Shown here: positions 15,886-24,526 of the stretch, one piece after another
Numbering within the stretch: the stretch's first letter is position 1
Layout of the letters: every line of letters starts with the position of its first letter
Assembly: GCF_013433315.1 (NCBI RefSeq)
Contig: NZ_WXVV01000017.1
Span: 62,001-126,000 of the forward strand
Direction: 5' to 3'
DNA from: Pseudomonas crudilactis
Lineage (GTDB): Bacteria; Pseudomonadota; Gammaproteobacteria; Pseudomonadales; Pseudomonadaceae
DNA: 64,000 nucleotides
Translations under genes and position numbers: made by a program
The notes under the pieces: generated by a model
What the model was told of the DNA's origin: nothing
Database searches by the model: none
What the model saw: only the letters and a program-made list of their open reading frames with translations

Positions 15886-16609
15886 TCGCCTGATTCTGCT
15901 GCCCGGCTGGGGCCTCGGTGTGTCGCCGATGGAGCCTCTGGCCGCCGCTTTGCAAGGGCTCGACGAGCATCTGAAAGTGGAAATCGAGCCGCTGCCGGAG
16001 CTGGATTCCAGTGACCTGCAAGACTGGCTCGATGAACTCGATGAACGCATTCCACAAGACGTCTGGCTCGGTGGCTGGTCGCTGGGCGGCATGCTCGCGT
16101 CCGAACTGGCGGCACGCCGTGGCGAGCGTTGCTGCGGATTGCTGACGCTGGCGAGCAATCCTTCCTTCGTTGCCCATGAACAGTGGCCGACCGCGATGCC
16201 CGGCGAGACTTTCGATGCGTTTCTCGCCGGTTGCCAAGCCGATCCCCGGCTGACCCTCAAACGTTTTTCGCTGCTCTGTGCTCAAGGTGCACAAGATGCG
16301 CGCGGCTTGTCGCGGTTGATGCTCGGCGGCGCACCGCACACGGCGCCGTCGGCGTTGATGGCGGGCCTGGAATTGCTCGCGCAACTGGACACCCGCGAAG
16401 CACTGCAAGCATTTCGCGGCCCGCAATTTCATCTGTTCGCCGGACAGGACGGCCTGGTCCCGGCGGAAGCGGCGGGGGCGTTGTTCGTCCTGTTGCCGGA
16501 TATCGAAATCGGTCTGATCGAACAGGCCTGTCATGCGTTTCTTCTGGAAGACCCCCACGGACTGGCGGGTGCTATCCAGGCTTTTTTACATGAGTGCGGT
16601 GATGACTGA
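15878..16609 (+). CDS. bioH: Pimeloyl-[ACP] methyl ester esterase
   Basis: 243-residue alpha/beta hydrolase that removes the methyl group from pimeloyl-ACP methyl ester. The nucleophile is S68 in GGWSLGG, with acid D191 (GQDGLVP) and base H219 (ACHAF). The start ATG at 15878 overlaps the bioF end. The bioC start overlaps the bioH end by eight bases. In pseudomonads bioH is inside the operon, unlike E. coli. Confidence 0.95.
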   Translation: MRDRLILLPGWGLGVSPMEPLAAALQGLDEHLKVEIEPLPELDSSDLQDWLDELDERIPQDVWLGGWSLGGMLASELAARRGERCCGLLTLASNPSFVAHEQWPTAMPGETFDAFLAGCQADPRLTLKRFSLLCAQGAQDARGLSRLMLGGAPHTAPSALMAGLELLAQLDTREALQAFRGPQFHLFAGQDGLVPAEAAGALFVLLPDIEIGLIEQACHAFLLEDPHGLAGAIQAFLHECGDD

Positions 16610-17411
16610 TTTGTCTCTAGTGCTGCCTGGCGGCTTGCCTGACAAGCGTCAGGTCGCGGCCTCTTTCTCCCGCGCGGCGGCCAGTTACGACAGCGTCGCC
16701 GAGTTGCAACGTGATGTCGGTACACAGTTGATTGAGCGTTTGCCGCAGGAGTTCGTGCCGGCGCGTTGGCTGGATCTGGGTTGTGGCACGGGTTATTTCA
16801 CCCGCGCGTTGGCTTCGCGGTTTGCCGAGGGCCACGGTGTGGCACTGGACATTGCCGAGGGTATGCTCGATCACGCGCGCCCGCTGGGCGGCGCGGAGCA
16901 CTTCATTGCTGGCGATGCCGAGCGCCTGCCGTTGCAGGATTCGACTTGCGATCTGATCTTCTCCAGCCTCGCGGTACAGTGGTGTGCGGACTTCGAGACA
17001 GTGCTCAGCGAAGCGTTTCGCGTGTTGAAACCGGGTGGGATTTTTGCGTTTGCTAGTCTTTGTGTAGGGACGCTGTTTGAGTTGCGCGACAGCTGGCGCC
17101 AAGTCGACGGGATGGTGCATGTCAATCGCTTCCGCGAGTTCGCCCGCTACGAGCAATTGTGTGCAGCCAGTGGCTTGCGTACGTTGAGCCTGGAAAATCA
17201 GCCTCACGTGCTGCATTACCCGGATGTGCGCAGCTTGACGCATGAATTGAAAGCTTTAGGTGCGCACAATCTGAATCCGGGGCGGCCGGGCGGTTTGACC
17301 GGCCGCGCGCGGATTCTCGGGCTGGTCGAAGCTTACGAGCAGTTCCGTGAGGCGTCGGGATTGCCGGCAACTTATCAGGTGGTCTACGCCGTGTTGGAGA
17401 AACCCGTATGA
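16602..17411 (+). CDS. bioC: Malonyl-ACP O-methyltransferase
   Basis: 269-residue class I SAM methyltransferase. SAM motif I is LDLGCGTGYFTRAL (58-64 core), followed by VALDIAEGMLDHAR, and the motif II region DLIFSSLAVQWC. It primes fatty acid synthesis for pimelate by methylating malonyl-ACP. The start at 16602 (MTDLSLVLPGGLPDKRQVAASF) overlaps bioH; an ATG 12 bases upstream is also in frame. It is coupled to bioD by a four-base ATGA overlap. Confidence 0.96.
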   Translation: MTDLSLVLPGGLPDKRQVAASFSRAAASYDSVAELQRDVGTQLIERLPQEFVPARWLDLGCGTGYFTRALASRFAEGHGVALDIAEGMLDHARPLGGAEHFIAGDAERLPLQDSTCDLIFSSLAVQWCADFETVLSEAFRVLKPGGIFAFASLCVGTLFELRDSWRQVDGMVHVNRFREFARYEQLCAASGLRTLSLENQPHVLHYPDVRSLTHELKALGAHNLNPGRPGGLTGRARILGLVEAYEQFREASGLPATYQVVYAVLEKPV

Positions 17412-18088
17412 GCGCAGCCTATTTCATCACCGGAACCGACACCGATGTCGGCAAGACCACGGTGGCCGCCGGGTTGCTGCATGCGGCACGTTCTGCCGGG
17501 TTGAGTACAGCGGCGGGCAAACCGGTGGCGTCCGGTTGCGAAGTCACGCCCAAAGGTTTGCGCAATGCCGATGCGTTGGCACTGTTGGCCGAATGCTCGT
17601 TGCCGCTGAGTTATCAACAGGTCAATCCCGTGGCGTTCGAGCCTGCGATTGCTCCGCATCTGGCGGCGCGCGAGGCGGGAGTGGCCTTGACCGTGCAATC
17701 GTTGCTGGCGCCGATGCGCGAGATTCTGGCGATGAATGCCGATTTCACTTTGATCGAAGGCGCGGGTGGCTGGCGGGTGCCGTTGGCGGATCAGGACAAT
17801 TTGTCGGATCTGGCGATTGCGTTGAAGCTGCCGGTGATTCTGGTGGTGGGCGTGCGCCTGGGTTGCATCAGTCATGCGTTGCTGACGGCTGAGGCGATTG
17901 CTCGGGATGGCCTGCAATTAGCGGGGTGGGTGGCGAATATCATCGATCCGAAGACTTCGCGGCTGGAAGAAAACCTCGCGACGCTGGCCGAGCGAATTCC
18001 GGCGCCGTGTTTGGGGCGCGTGCCGAAACTCAAGGCGTTGAGCGCAGAAGCGGTGGCGGATCATTTGCAACTGGATCTGCTCGACTAA
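17408..18088 (+). CDS. bioD: Dethiobiotin synthetase
   Basis: 226 residues, an ATP-dependent ligase closing the ureido ring of dethiobiotin. The P-loop is GTDTDVGKTT (9-18). The catalytic KPVASGCE segment and EGAGGWRVPL (carbamate/Mg site) are present. Last gene of bioBFHCD; no strong terminator follows within 100 bases, so some read-through into the small downstream gene is possible. Confidence 0.97.
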   Translation: MSAAYFITGTDTDVGKTTVAAGLLHAARSAGLSTAAGKPVASGCEVTPKGLRNADALALLAECSLPLSYQQVNPVAFEPAIAPHLAAREAGVALTVQSLLAPMREILAMNADFTLIEGAGGWRVPLADQDNLSDLAIALKLPVILVVGVRLGCISHALLTAEAIARDGLQLAGWVANIIDPKTSRLEENLATLAERIPAPCLGRVPKLKALSAEAVADHLQLDLLD

Positions 18089-18171
18089 GCTTTTCTCTAT
18101 GGGCAGGCACTGTGCCATTAGTGTTTTTGACGGGTGTTTTTCTGGCGCCTCTGGTTCAATGGCAGCCATTG

Positions 18172-18186
18172 ATCCTTCCCAAGGAT
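18172..18186 (+). promoter_or_regulatory. Small hairpin covering a ribosome-binding site
   Basis: ATCCTT-CCC-AAGGAT forms a perfect 6-base stem whose right arm is the Shine-Dalgarno sequence AAGGA of the gene at 18197 (11 bases before its ATG). This would lower translation unless melted. The GGA in the right arm is also compatible with binding by an RsmA/CsrA-type protein, an inference. Confidence 0.45.
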
Positions 18187-18196
18187 GAGAACTGTT

Positions 18197-18493
18197 ATGG
18201 AAATCTCCGGTAACACAGCTTTTTATGCAGGTCTGAGCTCGATTCAGAGCGGGCAGAACCGCGTTGATCAGGCTGCCAGCCAGATTGCCAACAATACTAT
18301 TGAGCGTTCGGTCACCAGCCAGTCTTCGGAAGCGCAGGTCGATCGTCTGCGTGGCGTGGATCGCAGTCAGCAAATGGACCTGGGCAGCGACATGGTCCAG
18401 ATGGCCCAAGGCAAATTTCAAGTGGAGCTGGGCGTGAAAGTCGCCAAGGCTTCCGACGAAGTGCTCGGTACCATCATCGATACGTTCGCCTGA
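18197..18493 (+). CDS. Small conserved Pseudomonas protein, unknown function
   Basis: 98 residues (MEISGNTAFYAGLSSIQSGQ...). It is helical and polar with no membrane segment or signal. The N-terminal NTAFYAGLSSIQSGQNRVDQAASQIAN and the end GVKVAKASDEVLGTIIDTF loosely resemble the terminal coiled parts of flagellar rod/hook proteins (the 'ANANTxGY...KT.DEMLGTLLDI' style), without the rod core. I recall a homologue in the same place, after bioD and before the acyl-CoA dehydrogenases, in other pseudomonads. Function is not known; an axial-protein-like fold is only a suggestion. It has its own terminator. Confidence 0.8.
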   Translation: MEISGNTAFYAGLSSIQSGQNRVDQAASQIANNTIERSVTSQSSEAQVDRLRGVDRSQQMDLGSDMVQMAQGKFQVELGVKVAKASDEVLGTIIDTFA

Positions 18494-18514
18494 TTTTTCG
18501 CCATCGCATCCCTG

Positions 18515-18543
18515 AACGCCGCGCCTTGTCGCGGCGTTTTTCG
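18515..18543 (+). terminator. Intrinsic terminator after the 98-residue gene
   Basis: Stem AACGCCGCG / CGCGGCGTT (18515-18523, 18530-18538), loop CCTTGT, followed by TTTTTCG. Confidence 0.9.
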
Positions 18544-18662
18544 TTGTAAGTCCTTCTCTCTCAACTAATCTTTTTTCAGCGCCCGTGGCTCGTTCGAGTT
18601 CGTGGCGGTTTGCTGTGTCCGGCTTTTCAAAAATGTGATGACGAACGGCAAAAGATCGATGC

Positions 18663-18706
18663 TTGACAAGATTTCGGCGTAAACGTATGTTTCAAACAAC
18701 TGTTTG
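18663..18706 (+). promoter_or_regulatory. Promoter with PsrA-type operator for acyl-CoA dehydrogenase 1
   Basis: A -35 TTGACA (18663-18668) and -10 TATGTT (18686-18691) are spaced by 17 bases. Immediately downstream, CAAAC-AACT-GTTTG (18693-18706) matches the PsrA consensus (G/C)AAAC-N2-4-GTTT(G/C). The site covers the predicted start of transcription near 18698. This suits repression relieved by long-chain fatty acyl ligands. Confidence 0.75.
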
Positions 18707-18767
18707 ACCGTCACAACAAATCAACACGGTCGTTCATTCCCGGTTACATCAGCAGAGGTTTATCGCT

Positions 18768-20573
18768 ATGCCTGACTACAAGGCCCCCTTGCGTGATATT
18801 CGCTTCGTTCGTGACGAACTGCTCGGCTACGAAGCGCACTATCAGAGCCTTCCGGCTTGCGCAGACGCAACTCCGGACATGGTTGACGCCATTCTCGAAG
18901 AAGGCGCCAAGTTTTGTGAGCAGGTACTGGCACCGCTGAACCGCGTGGGCGACCTCGAAGGTTGCACCTGGAGCGAGTCCGGCGTGAAAACCCCGACGGG
19001 CTTCAAAGAGGCTTACAAGCAATTCGTTGAAGGCGGCTGGCCAAGCCTGGCGCATGACGTCGAGCACGGCGGCCAAGGCCTGCCTGAGTCGCTGGGTCTG
19101 GCCGTGAGCGAGATGGTTGGCGAAGCCAACTGGTCGTGGGGCATGTACCCAGGCCTGTCGCACGGCGCGATGAACACCATCTCCGAGCACGGCACCCCAG
19201 AGCAGCAAGAAGCCTATCTGACCAAACTGGTGTCCGGCGAATGGACCGGCACCATGTGCCTGACCGAGCCGCACTGCGGCACCGACCTGGGCATGCTGCG
19301 CACCAAGGCCGAACCTCAGGCTGATGGTTCCTACAAAGTCTCCGGCACCAAGATCTTCATTTCGGCCGGCGAACACGACATGGCCGACAACATCGTCCAC
19401 ATCGTGCTGGCCCGCCTGCCGGACGCACCGGCTGGCACCAAAGGCATCTCGCTGTTCATCGTTCCAAAGTTCATGCCCAATGCTGATGGCACCGTCGGTG
19501 CACGCAACGCGGTGACCTGCGGTTCGCTGGAGCACAAGATGGGCATCCACGGCAACGCCACCTGCGTGATGAACTTCGACGGGGCCACCGGTTACCTGAT
19601 CGGCCCGGCGAACAAAGGCCTGAACTGCATGTTCACCTTTATGAACACCGCACGTCTGGGTACCGCGCTGCAAGGTCTGGCCCACGCCGAAATCGGTTTC
19701 CAGGGCGGTCTGAAATACGCTCGTGATCGTCTGCAAATGCGCTCCCTGACCGGCCCGAAAGCGCCGGAAAAAGCCGCTGACCCGATCATCGTGCACCCTG
19801 ACGTACGCCGCATGCTGTTGACCATGAAGGCGTTCGCCGAAGGCAACCGTGCGATGGTGTATTTCACCGCCAAACAGGTCGATATCGTCAAATACGGCGT
19901 CGATGAAGAAGAGAAAAAGAAAGCCGACGCACTGCTGGCCTTCATGACTCCGATCGCGAAAGCGTTCATGACCGAAGTCGGTTTTGAATCCGCCAACCAC
20001 GGCGTACAGATCTACGGCGGCCACGGCTTCATCGCCGAGTGGGGCATGGAGCAGAACGTTCGCGACAGCCGCATTTCGATGCTGTACGAAGGCACCACCG
20101 GTATCCAGGCACTCGACCTGCTGGGCCGTAAAGTGCTGATGACTCAAGGCGAGGCTCTGAAAGGCTTCACCAAGATCGTCCACAAGTTCTGCCAGAACAA
20201 CGAAGGCAACGAAGCCGTTGCAGAATTCGTCGCACCGCTGGCGGCAATCAACAAAGAGTGGGGCGAGCTGACCATGAAGGTCGGTATGGCCGCCATGAAG
20301 GATCGCGAAGAAGTCGGCGCGGCCTCCGTGGACTACCTGATGTACTCCGGTTATGCCTGCCTGGCTTACTTCTGGGCCGACATGGCTCGTGTAGCAGCCG
20401 AGAAGCTGGCAGAAGGCAGTGGCGACGCGGCGTTCTACACCGCCAAGCTGCAAACCGCGCGCTTCTACTTCCAGCGCATTCTGCCGCGTACCCGTACGCA
20501 CGTGGCCACCATGCTGTCGGGCGCCAACAACCTGATGGACATGAAAGAAGAAGACTTCGCACTGGGCTACTAA
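18768..20573 (+). CDS. Acyl-CoA dehydrogenase 1 (long FadE-type, ~600 residues)
   Basis: 601 residues. FAD-dependent first step of fatty acid beta-oxidation. It carries the N-terminal MPDYKAPLRDIRFVRDEL extension, the FAD/substrate block MCLTEPHCGTDLG, and the catalytic glutamate E441 in YEGTTGIQALDL. The C-terminal extra domain (residues ~465-601) is typical of the long bacterial ACADs. It is the first of three paralogues in this region (others start at 24527 and 26536). In P. aeruginosa the equivalents are PA0506-PA0508, of which some are called FadE1/FadE2 (recalled). A PsrA-type site in its promoter suggests control by fatty acids. Chain-length preference cannot be read from sequence. Confidence 0.93.
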   Translation: MPDYKAPLRDIRFVRDELLGYEAHYQSLPACADATPDMVDAILEEGAKFCEQVLAPLNRVGDLEGCTWSESGVKTPTGFKEAYKQFVEGGWPSLAHDVEHGGQGLPESLGLAVSEMVGEANWSWGMYPGLSHGAMNTISEHGTPEQQEAYLTKLVSGEWTGTMCLTEPHCGTDLGMLRTKAEPQADGSYKVSGTKIFISAGEHDMADNIVHIVLARLPDAPAGTKGISLFIVPKFMPNADGTVGARNAVTCGSLEHKMGIHGNATCVMNFDGATGYLIGPANKGLNCMFTFMNTARLGTALQGLAHAEIGFQGGLKYARDRLQMRSLTGPKAPEKAADPIIVHPDVRRMLLTMKAFAEGNRAMVYFTAKQVDIVKYGVDEEEKKKADALLAFMTPIAKAFMTEVGFESANHGVQIYGGHGFIAEWGMEQNVRDSRISMLYEGTTGIQALDLLGRKVLMTQGEALKGFTKIVHKFCQNNEGNEAVAEFVAPLAAINKEWGELTMKVGMAAMKDREEVGAASVDYLMYSGYACLAYFWADMARVAAEKLAEGSGDAAFYTAKLQTARFYFQRILPRTRTHVATMLSGANNLMDMKEEDFALGY

Positions 20574-20592
20574 GCCTTAACGCAGTCTTTTG

Positions 20593-20629
20593 AAAAACCG
20601 CTGCTCCTTTGGGGGCGGCGGTTTTTTTT
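20593..20629 (+). terminator. Intrinsic terminator after acyl-CoA dehydrogenase 1
   Basis: AAACCGCTGCTCC / GGGGCGGCGGTTT imperfect stem followed by eight T residues (to 20629), 20 bases after the stop codon. Confidence 0.88.
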
Positions 20630-20845
20630 GCGCTGAATTTATCCCCAACACTGGGGATGTTTCCCCAGCAGAAACGGTGAGCTGACAGCGCGCCTTCTCC
20701 GTGTTTATTGATTCAAAATGTTTCTCGGAAGGATGGCCAATTAATTGCACTGCGCTGATTAACCGGCGCTCACGAGAAATCCTGTGCTGTTCCACGACGC
20801 CTCTCGCCCGGCAAAACGCATAACAACAACGTCAGGGTGAAGCAC

Positions 20846-22948
20846 ATGAACATCTGCCGACTTGTCTGGTTAGCCCTTGCACTCGCCACTTTCAACACGA
20901 TGGCCGCTACACCGGCCGAAGTCGATCCGCCGGTACCGGAAGTGCCAAGCCTGCAATCCTTGCGTGGCATGCTGCCGCCCGATCCCTCCGGAACCGAGGG
21001 CGGACGCAAGGTCGACCTGATGACCGACTACGTGCTCAACCGCTCCGCCGCTATCCTGCTGGGCAAGGCGTTGTTCTGGGACATGGAAGTCGGCAGCGAT
21101 GGCGCCACCGCGTGCGCGTCCTGCCACTATCATGCTGGCGTCGATCACCGCATCACCAACCAACTCAACCCCGGCCAGGCGCACACCAATGCCAACGTCG
21201 CCTCGATCTTCAACAAACCTTTTGTCGCTTCGGACATTCCCGGTGACGTGGCGTCCTACGCGACGCTGTCCGGTGGCAAGGGCGGGCCTAACTACACACT
21301 GAAGAAAATCGATTTCCCGACCCATGTGCTGAGCAACCCACTGGAGCGCAACTCGCCGATCGTTTACTCGAGCGATGACGTGGTCGGCTCCCAAGGCGTA
21401 TTCGACGCCAACTTCGTCAAACCCAATCAACCGCGCTTCGACAAGTGCACCCAGCAACCGGACGGCATCTTCCAGGTCGGCGGCATCAACGTACGCCGCA
21501 GCACCGGGCGCAACGCGCCGTCGGTGATCAATGCTGCGTTCAACGTGCGCAACTTCTGGGATGGCCGCGCGAACAACGTGTTCAACGGTTTTTCGCCGTT
21601 CGGTAATCGTGATCCCGATGCGGGCATTTACGTGACCAGCGAGCGCAACACCGTGGCAAGCAAAGTCCGGCTGGCACTCAACGACGCATCTGCCGCGTCG
21701 CAAGCGGTGGGACCGCCGGGTAGCGGGGTGGAAATGTCCTGCGGCGGCCGCACTTTCGCCGACATCGGCCGGCGCATGCTGGATCAGTTGATGCTCAAGC
21801 AACAGCGGATTTCTTCCAACGACTCGGTGCTCGCTTCGGTATCCGGCGCACGGCGTCCGACCTATCGCGAATTGATCAAAAACGCCTTCCAGCCACGCCT
21901 GTGGAACGCCACGCAAAATGTGCTGGTGGGCGGTGCGCCGTATACGCAGATGGAAGCCAACTTCCCGCTGTTCTTCGGGTTGGCGATTCAGATGTACGAA
22001 TCCACCCTGATCTCTGACCAGGCGCCGATTGATGCCTATCTGCAAGGCGATTCAACCGCCATGAACGCGCAGCAGGTCCAAGGCATGAACCTGTTTCTCG
22101 GCAAAGGTAAATGTGTGAACTGCCATGGCGGCGCGGAGCTGACCAATGCCGCCAGCCGCCTGCTGATGCACCCGCGTGAGCGCATTGAACGCATGGTCAT
22201 GGCCGATAACCTGATCACCCTTTACGACAACGGTTTCTACAACACCGGTGTGCGTCCGACCTCAGAAGACCTCGCGCTCGGTGGCTCGGATGCCTGGGGT
22301 AACCCATGGTCTTTCAGCCGCCAGTACAACAAGCTGTTGCAAGGCGGCAGCATTCCCGATCCGCTGGACGTCGATGTCTGCACCTTCGAGGCACCGCTGA
22401 GCGCAGCGATTCCGTGCGACGCGACGCTCAAACCCAACGTCAACTTCCGTGATTCGGTCGACGGCGCCTTCAAGACGCCGACCTTGCGTAACATCGCGCT
22501 GACCGGCCCGTACTTCCACAACGGCAGCCGCGCGACGCTCAAACAGGTGATGGAGTTCTACAACCGTGGCGGCGACCGTCGCGGCGAGGACGCCAACAAC
22601 ACCAGCGGTTTCGAGCATCCTTCGGCGAATCAGCACAATACGTCGAACCTCGATCCGGACATGACCAACCTCAACCTGACTCCCGATGAGATCGACGCGT
22701 TGGTGAAATTCATGGAAGTCGGCCTGACCGATCCGCGTGTGGCCTGGGAACGGGCGCCGTTCGATCATCCGTCACTGGTCATCCCGCAAGGCCATATCGG
22801 TGATGAAAACGCGGTGACCCAACGGCCCGCCAGCCCGAAAGTCACCACCCGCCAGGCAGCGGACGCTTCGCTCAATCTCAAGCCTTACGGCGCCGAGGGG
22901 CGCAGCACGGCGGAGGGGCCATTACTGCCGTTCTACAACGATTTGTGA
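20846..22948 (+). CDS. Di-haem cytochrome c peroxidase-family protein, exported
   Basis: 700 residues from ATG 20846 (AGGGTGA ribosome site; a GTG nine bases upstream is in frame). The N-terminus MNICRLVWLALALATFNTMAA is a Sec signal. Two c-type haem motifs are visible, C90-ASCH (90-94) and C423-VNCH (423-427), placing it in the CcpA/MauG superfamily of the periplasm. It is roughly twice the size of classical CcpA (~325-350) and carries long inserts between the haems and a C-terminal tail. GPYFHNGSRATLKQVMEFYNRGG is the family signature in the second haem domain. Substrate (peroxide or protein oxidation) is unknown. It is monocistronic and sits inside the dehydrogenase block. Confidence 0.88.
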   Translation: MNICRLVWLALALATFNTMAATPAEVDPPVPEVPSLQSLRGMLPPDPSGTEGGRKVDLMTDYVLNRSAAILLGKALFWDMEVGSDGATACASCHYHAGVDHRITNQLNPGQAHTNANVASIFNKPFVASDIPGDVASYATLSGGKGGPNYTLKKIDFPTHVLSNPLERNSPIVYSSDDVVGSQGVFDANFVKPNQPRFDKCTQQPDGIFQVGGINVRRSTGRNAPSVINAAFNVRNFWDGRANNVFNGFSPFGNRDPDAGIYVTSERNTVASKVRLALNDASAASQAVGPPGSGVEMSCGGRTFADIGRRMLDQLMLKQQRISSNDSVLASVSGARRPTYRELIKNAFQPRLWNATQNVLVGGAPYTQMEANFPLFFGLAIQMYESTLISDQAPIDAYLQGDSTAMNAQQVQGMNLFLGKGKCVNCHGGAELTNAASRLLMHPRERIERMVMADNLITLYDNGFYNTGVRPTSEDLALGGSDAWGNPWSFSRQYNKLLQGGSIPDPLDVDVCTFEAPLSAAIPCDATLKPNVNFRDSVDGAFKTPTLRNIALTGPYFHNGSRATLKQVMEFYNRGGDRRGEDANNTSGFEHPSANQHNTSNLDPDMTNLNLTPDEIDALVKFMEVGLTDPRVAWERAPFDHPSLVIPQGHIGDENAVTQRPASPKVTTRQAADASLNLKPYGAEGRSTAEGPLLPFYNDL

Positions 22949-23058
22949 GGAATATTTCCAGGCCTGGCCATCAGTGATGGTGGCCAGCATGGCAAATCGG
23001 GCAAAAAACTTGGCAAATCGCTCAGATAGTCAGGTTTTCTGCCGTTAAAGAGACTGCG

Positions 23059-23074
23059 TGTGATGTGGATCACA
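23059..23074 (+). promoter_or_regulatory. CRP/Vfr-type binding site upstream of diguanylate cyclase
   Basis: TGTGA-TGTGGA-TCACA is a perfect CRP-family palindrome, 73 bases before the TTG start of the GGDEF gene. Vfr is the CRP homologue of pseudomonads. No other full TGTGA-N6-TCACA was noticed in the window. Confidence 0.65.
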
Positions 23075-23146
23075 TTGTGTGTGCTTAACTGGCCACATTG
23101 CAGGCACAATGCCATCTCTTTGATATGACGGGTCGGAGCTTTACCC

Positions 23147-24436
23147 TTGCCGCGTTCTTCCGCTGTACGTTTCAGTCATTTCCTACCTTCACTGCTGTTG
23201 TTACTCGCGGGGTTGGCGGCTGCGTACGTCAAAGACCTCAGCGTGTTCTTCACTTCGCTGTTCAATGTGTTGCCGACCTTGGTGCTGCTGTTGGGTGGCG
23301 CTTATTGCGCGGTTTACCGACGTCAGCGCGAACTGTTTCTGATGCTCACGGTGTACATCGCCTACTTTTTGCTCGACACCCAGACCGACTATTACCGCGA
23401 TAACGGCAAGGTCCGTGAAGACGCTGCGGTGGTCTTTCATCTTGTGTGTTTGCTGCTGCCGTTATTGTTCGGCCTGTTCGCTGCGTGGCAGGAACGTACG
23501 CATCTGTTTCAGGACATGGTTGCGCGCTTCGCCGTGCTGCTGGCCTTCGGCAGCGTGGCGCTGGGCCTTGAGCAAAGTTATCCCCAGGCGCTGCTGATGT
23601 GGCTGTCGGAAATCCGCTGGCCGGCGCTGCATGGCGCATGGATGAGTCTGATCCAGCTTTCCTATCCGGTATTCATCTCGGCGTTCCTGCTGTTGGCCTG
23701 GCAGTACTGGCGCAATCCGCGTCCACTGCATGCGGCACAATTGGTTGGCCTGCTCGGCGTGTTCTGGATGCTGCCGAAAACCTTCATCCTGCCGTTCACC
23801 CTGAACATCATGTGCAGTCAGGTGATGTTGATGATCGCCGCCGCCGTTGCGCACGAGGCTTATCAAATGGCCTTCCGCGACGAACTGACCGGTCTGCCGG
23901 GACGTCGTGCGCTCAACGAACGCATGCAGCGCCTGGGCCGCAACTATGTGCTGGCCATGAGCGACGTCGACCACTTCAAGAAATTCAACGACACCCACGG
24001 TCACGATGTCGGTGACCAGGTACTACGTCTGGTCGCCAGCAAGCTGTCGAAAATCAGCGGTGGCGGTAGGGCCTATCGCTACGGTGGTGAGGAATTTGCC
24101 CTGGTGTTCGCAGGCAAAACCCTTGAAGAGTGCATGCCGCATCTTGAGGTGATCCGCGAGTCGATTGCCTCCTACAGCATTCAACTGCGCAATCAGGAAA
24201 ACCGTCCACAGGACGATCAGCAAGGTCGTCAGCGCCGCGCCGGCTCGGGTGCGTCCAGTGTGTCGGTGACAGTGAGCATCGGCGTCGCCGAGCGAGTGGA
24301 GCAGCGCAACCCGGAACAAGTGCTGAAGTCCGCCGACGAGGCGCTCTACGCCGCTAAAGGCGCGGGGCGTAACTGCGTGATGGCGTACGGACAAAACCGC
24401 CGTGGCGCGGTGCGCATGGACACGGCCGCAGGTTGA
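23147..24436 (+). CDS. Membrane-bound diguanylate cyclase (GGDEF)
   Basis: 429 residues. The N-terminal half (residues ~8-235) has six or seven hydrophobic segments forming an uncharacterised membrane sensor. The C-terminal GGDEF domain (about 245-420) contains RDELTGLPGRRALNE, MSDVDHFKKFNDTHGHDVGD and the active-site GGEEF at 313-317, so it should make c-di-GMP. The RxxD inhibitory site expected just upstream is not evident (the residues there are GGRAYRY). There is an insertion rich in Q/R/S (NQENRPQDDQQGRQRRAGSG) in the later part of the domain. The start is TTG with GGAG upstream; no earlier ATG is available. A CRP/Vfr palindrome precedes it. Confidence 0.88.
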   Translation: MPRSSAVRFSHFLPSLLLLLAGLAAAYVKDLSVFFTSLFNVLPTLVLLLGGAYCAVYRRQRELFLMLTVYIAYFLLDTQTDYYRDNGKVREDAAVVFHLVCLLLPLLFGLFAAWQERTHLFQDMVARFAVLLAFGSVALGLEQSYPQALLMWLSEIRWPALHGAWMSLIQLSYPVFISAFLLLAWQYWRNPRPLHAAQLVGLLGVFWMLPKTFILPFTLNIMCSQVMLMIAAAVAHEAYQMAFRDELTGLPGRRALNERMQRLGRNYVLAMSDVDHFKKFNDTHGHDVGDQVLRLVASKLSKISGGGRAYRYGGEEFALVFAGKTLEECMPHLEVIRESIASYSIQLRNQENRPQDDQQGRQRRAGSGASSVSVTVSIGVAERVEQRNPEQVLKSADEALYAAKGAGRNCVMAYGQNRRGAVRMDTAAG

Positions 24437-24526
24437 GTGATGACGGCGCATTCAGCGTCTGCACAATGATTGTTTGGCGTGGTGGCCGGCAGTAGGTTGA
24501 GGAAATCTGCTGACGGAGAAGCCACC

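Noticed and set aside
18744..20501. 585-codon minus-strand frame opposite acyl-CoA dehydrogenase 1, and similar frames opposite the other two
   Set aside because: High-GC shadow frames; the sense strand encodes full dehydrogenase domains with catalytic residues.
24437..24526. Second PsrA site upstream of acyl-CoA dehydrogenase 2 (CACAATGATTGTTTG)
   Set aside because: Only the GTTTG half matches; the left half departs from (G/C)AAAC.
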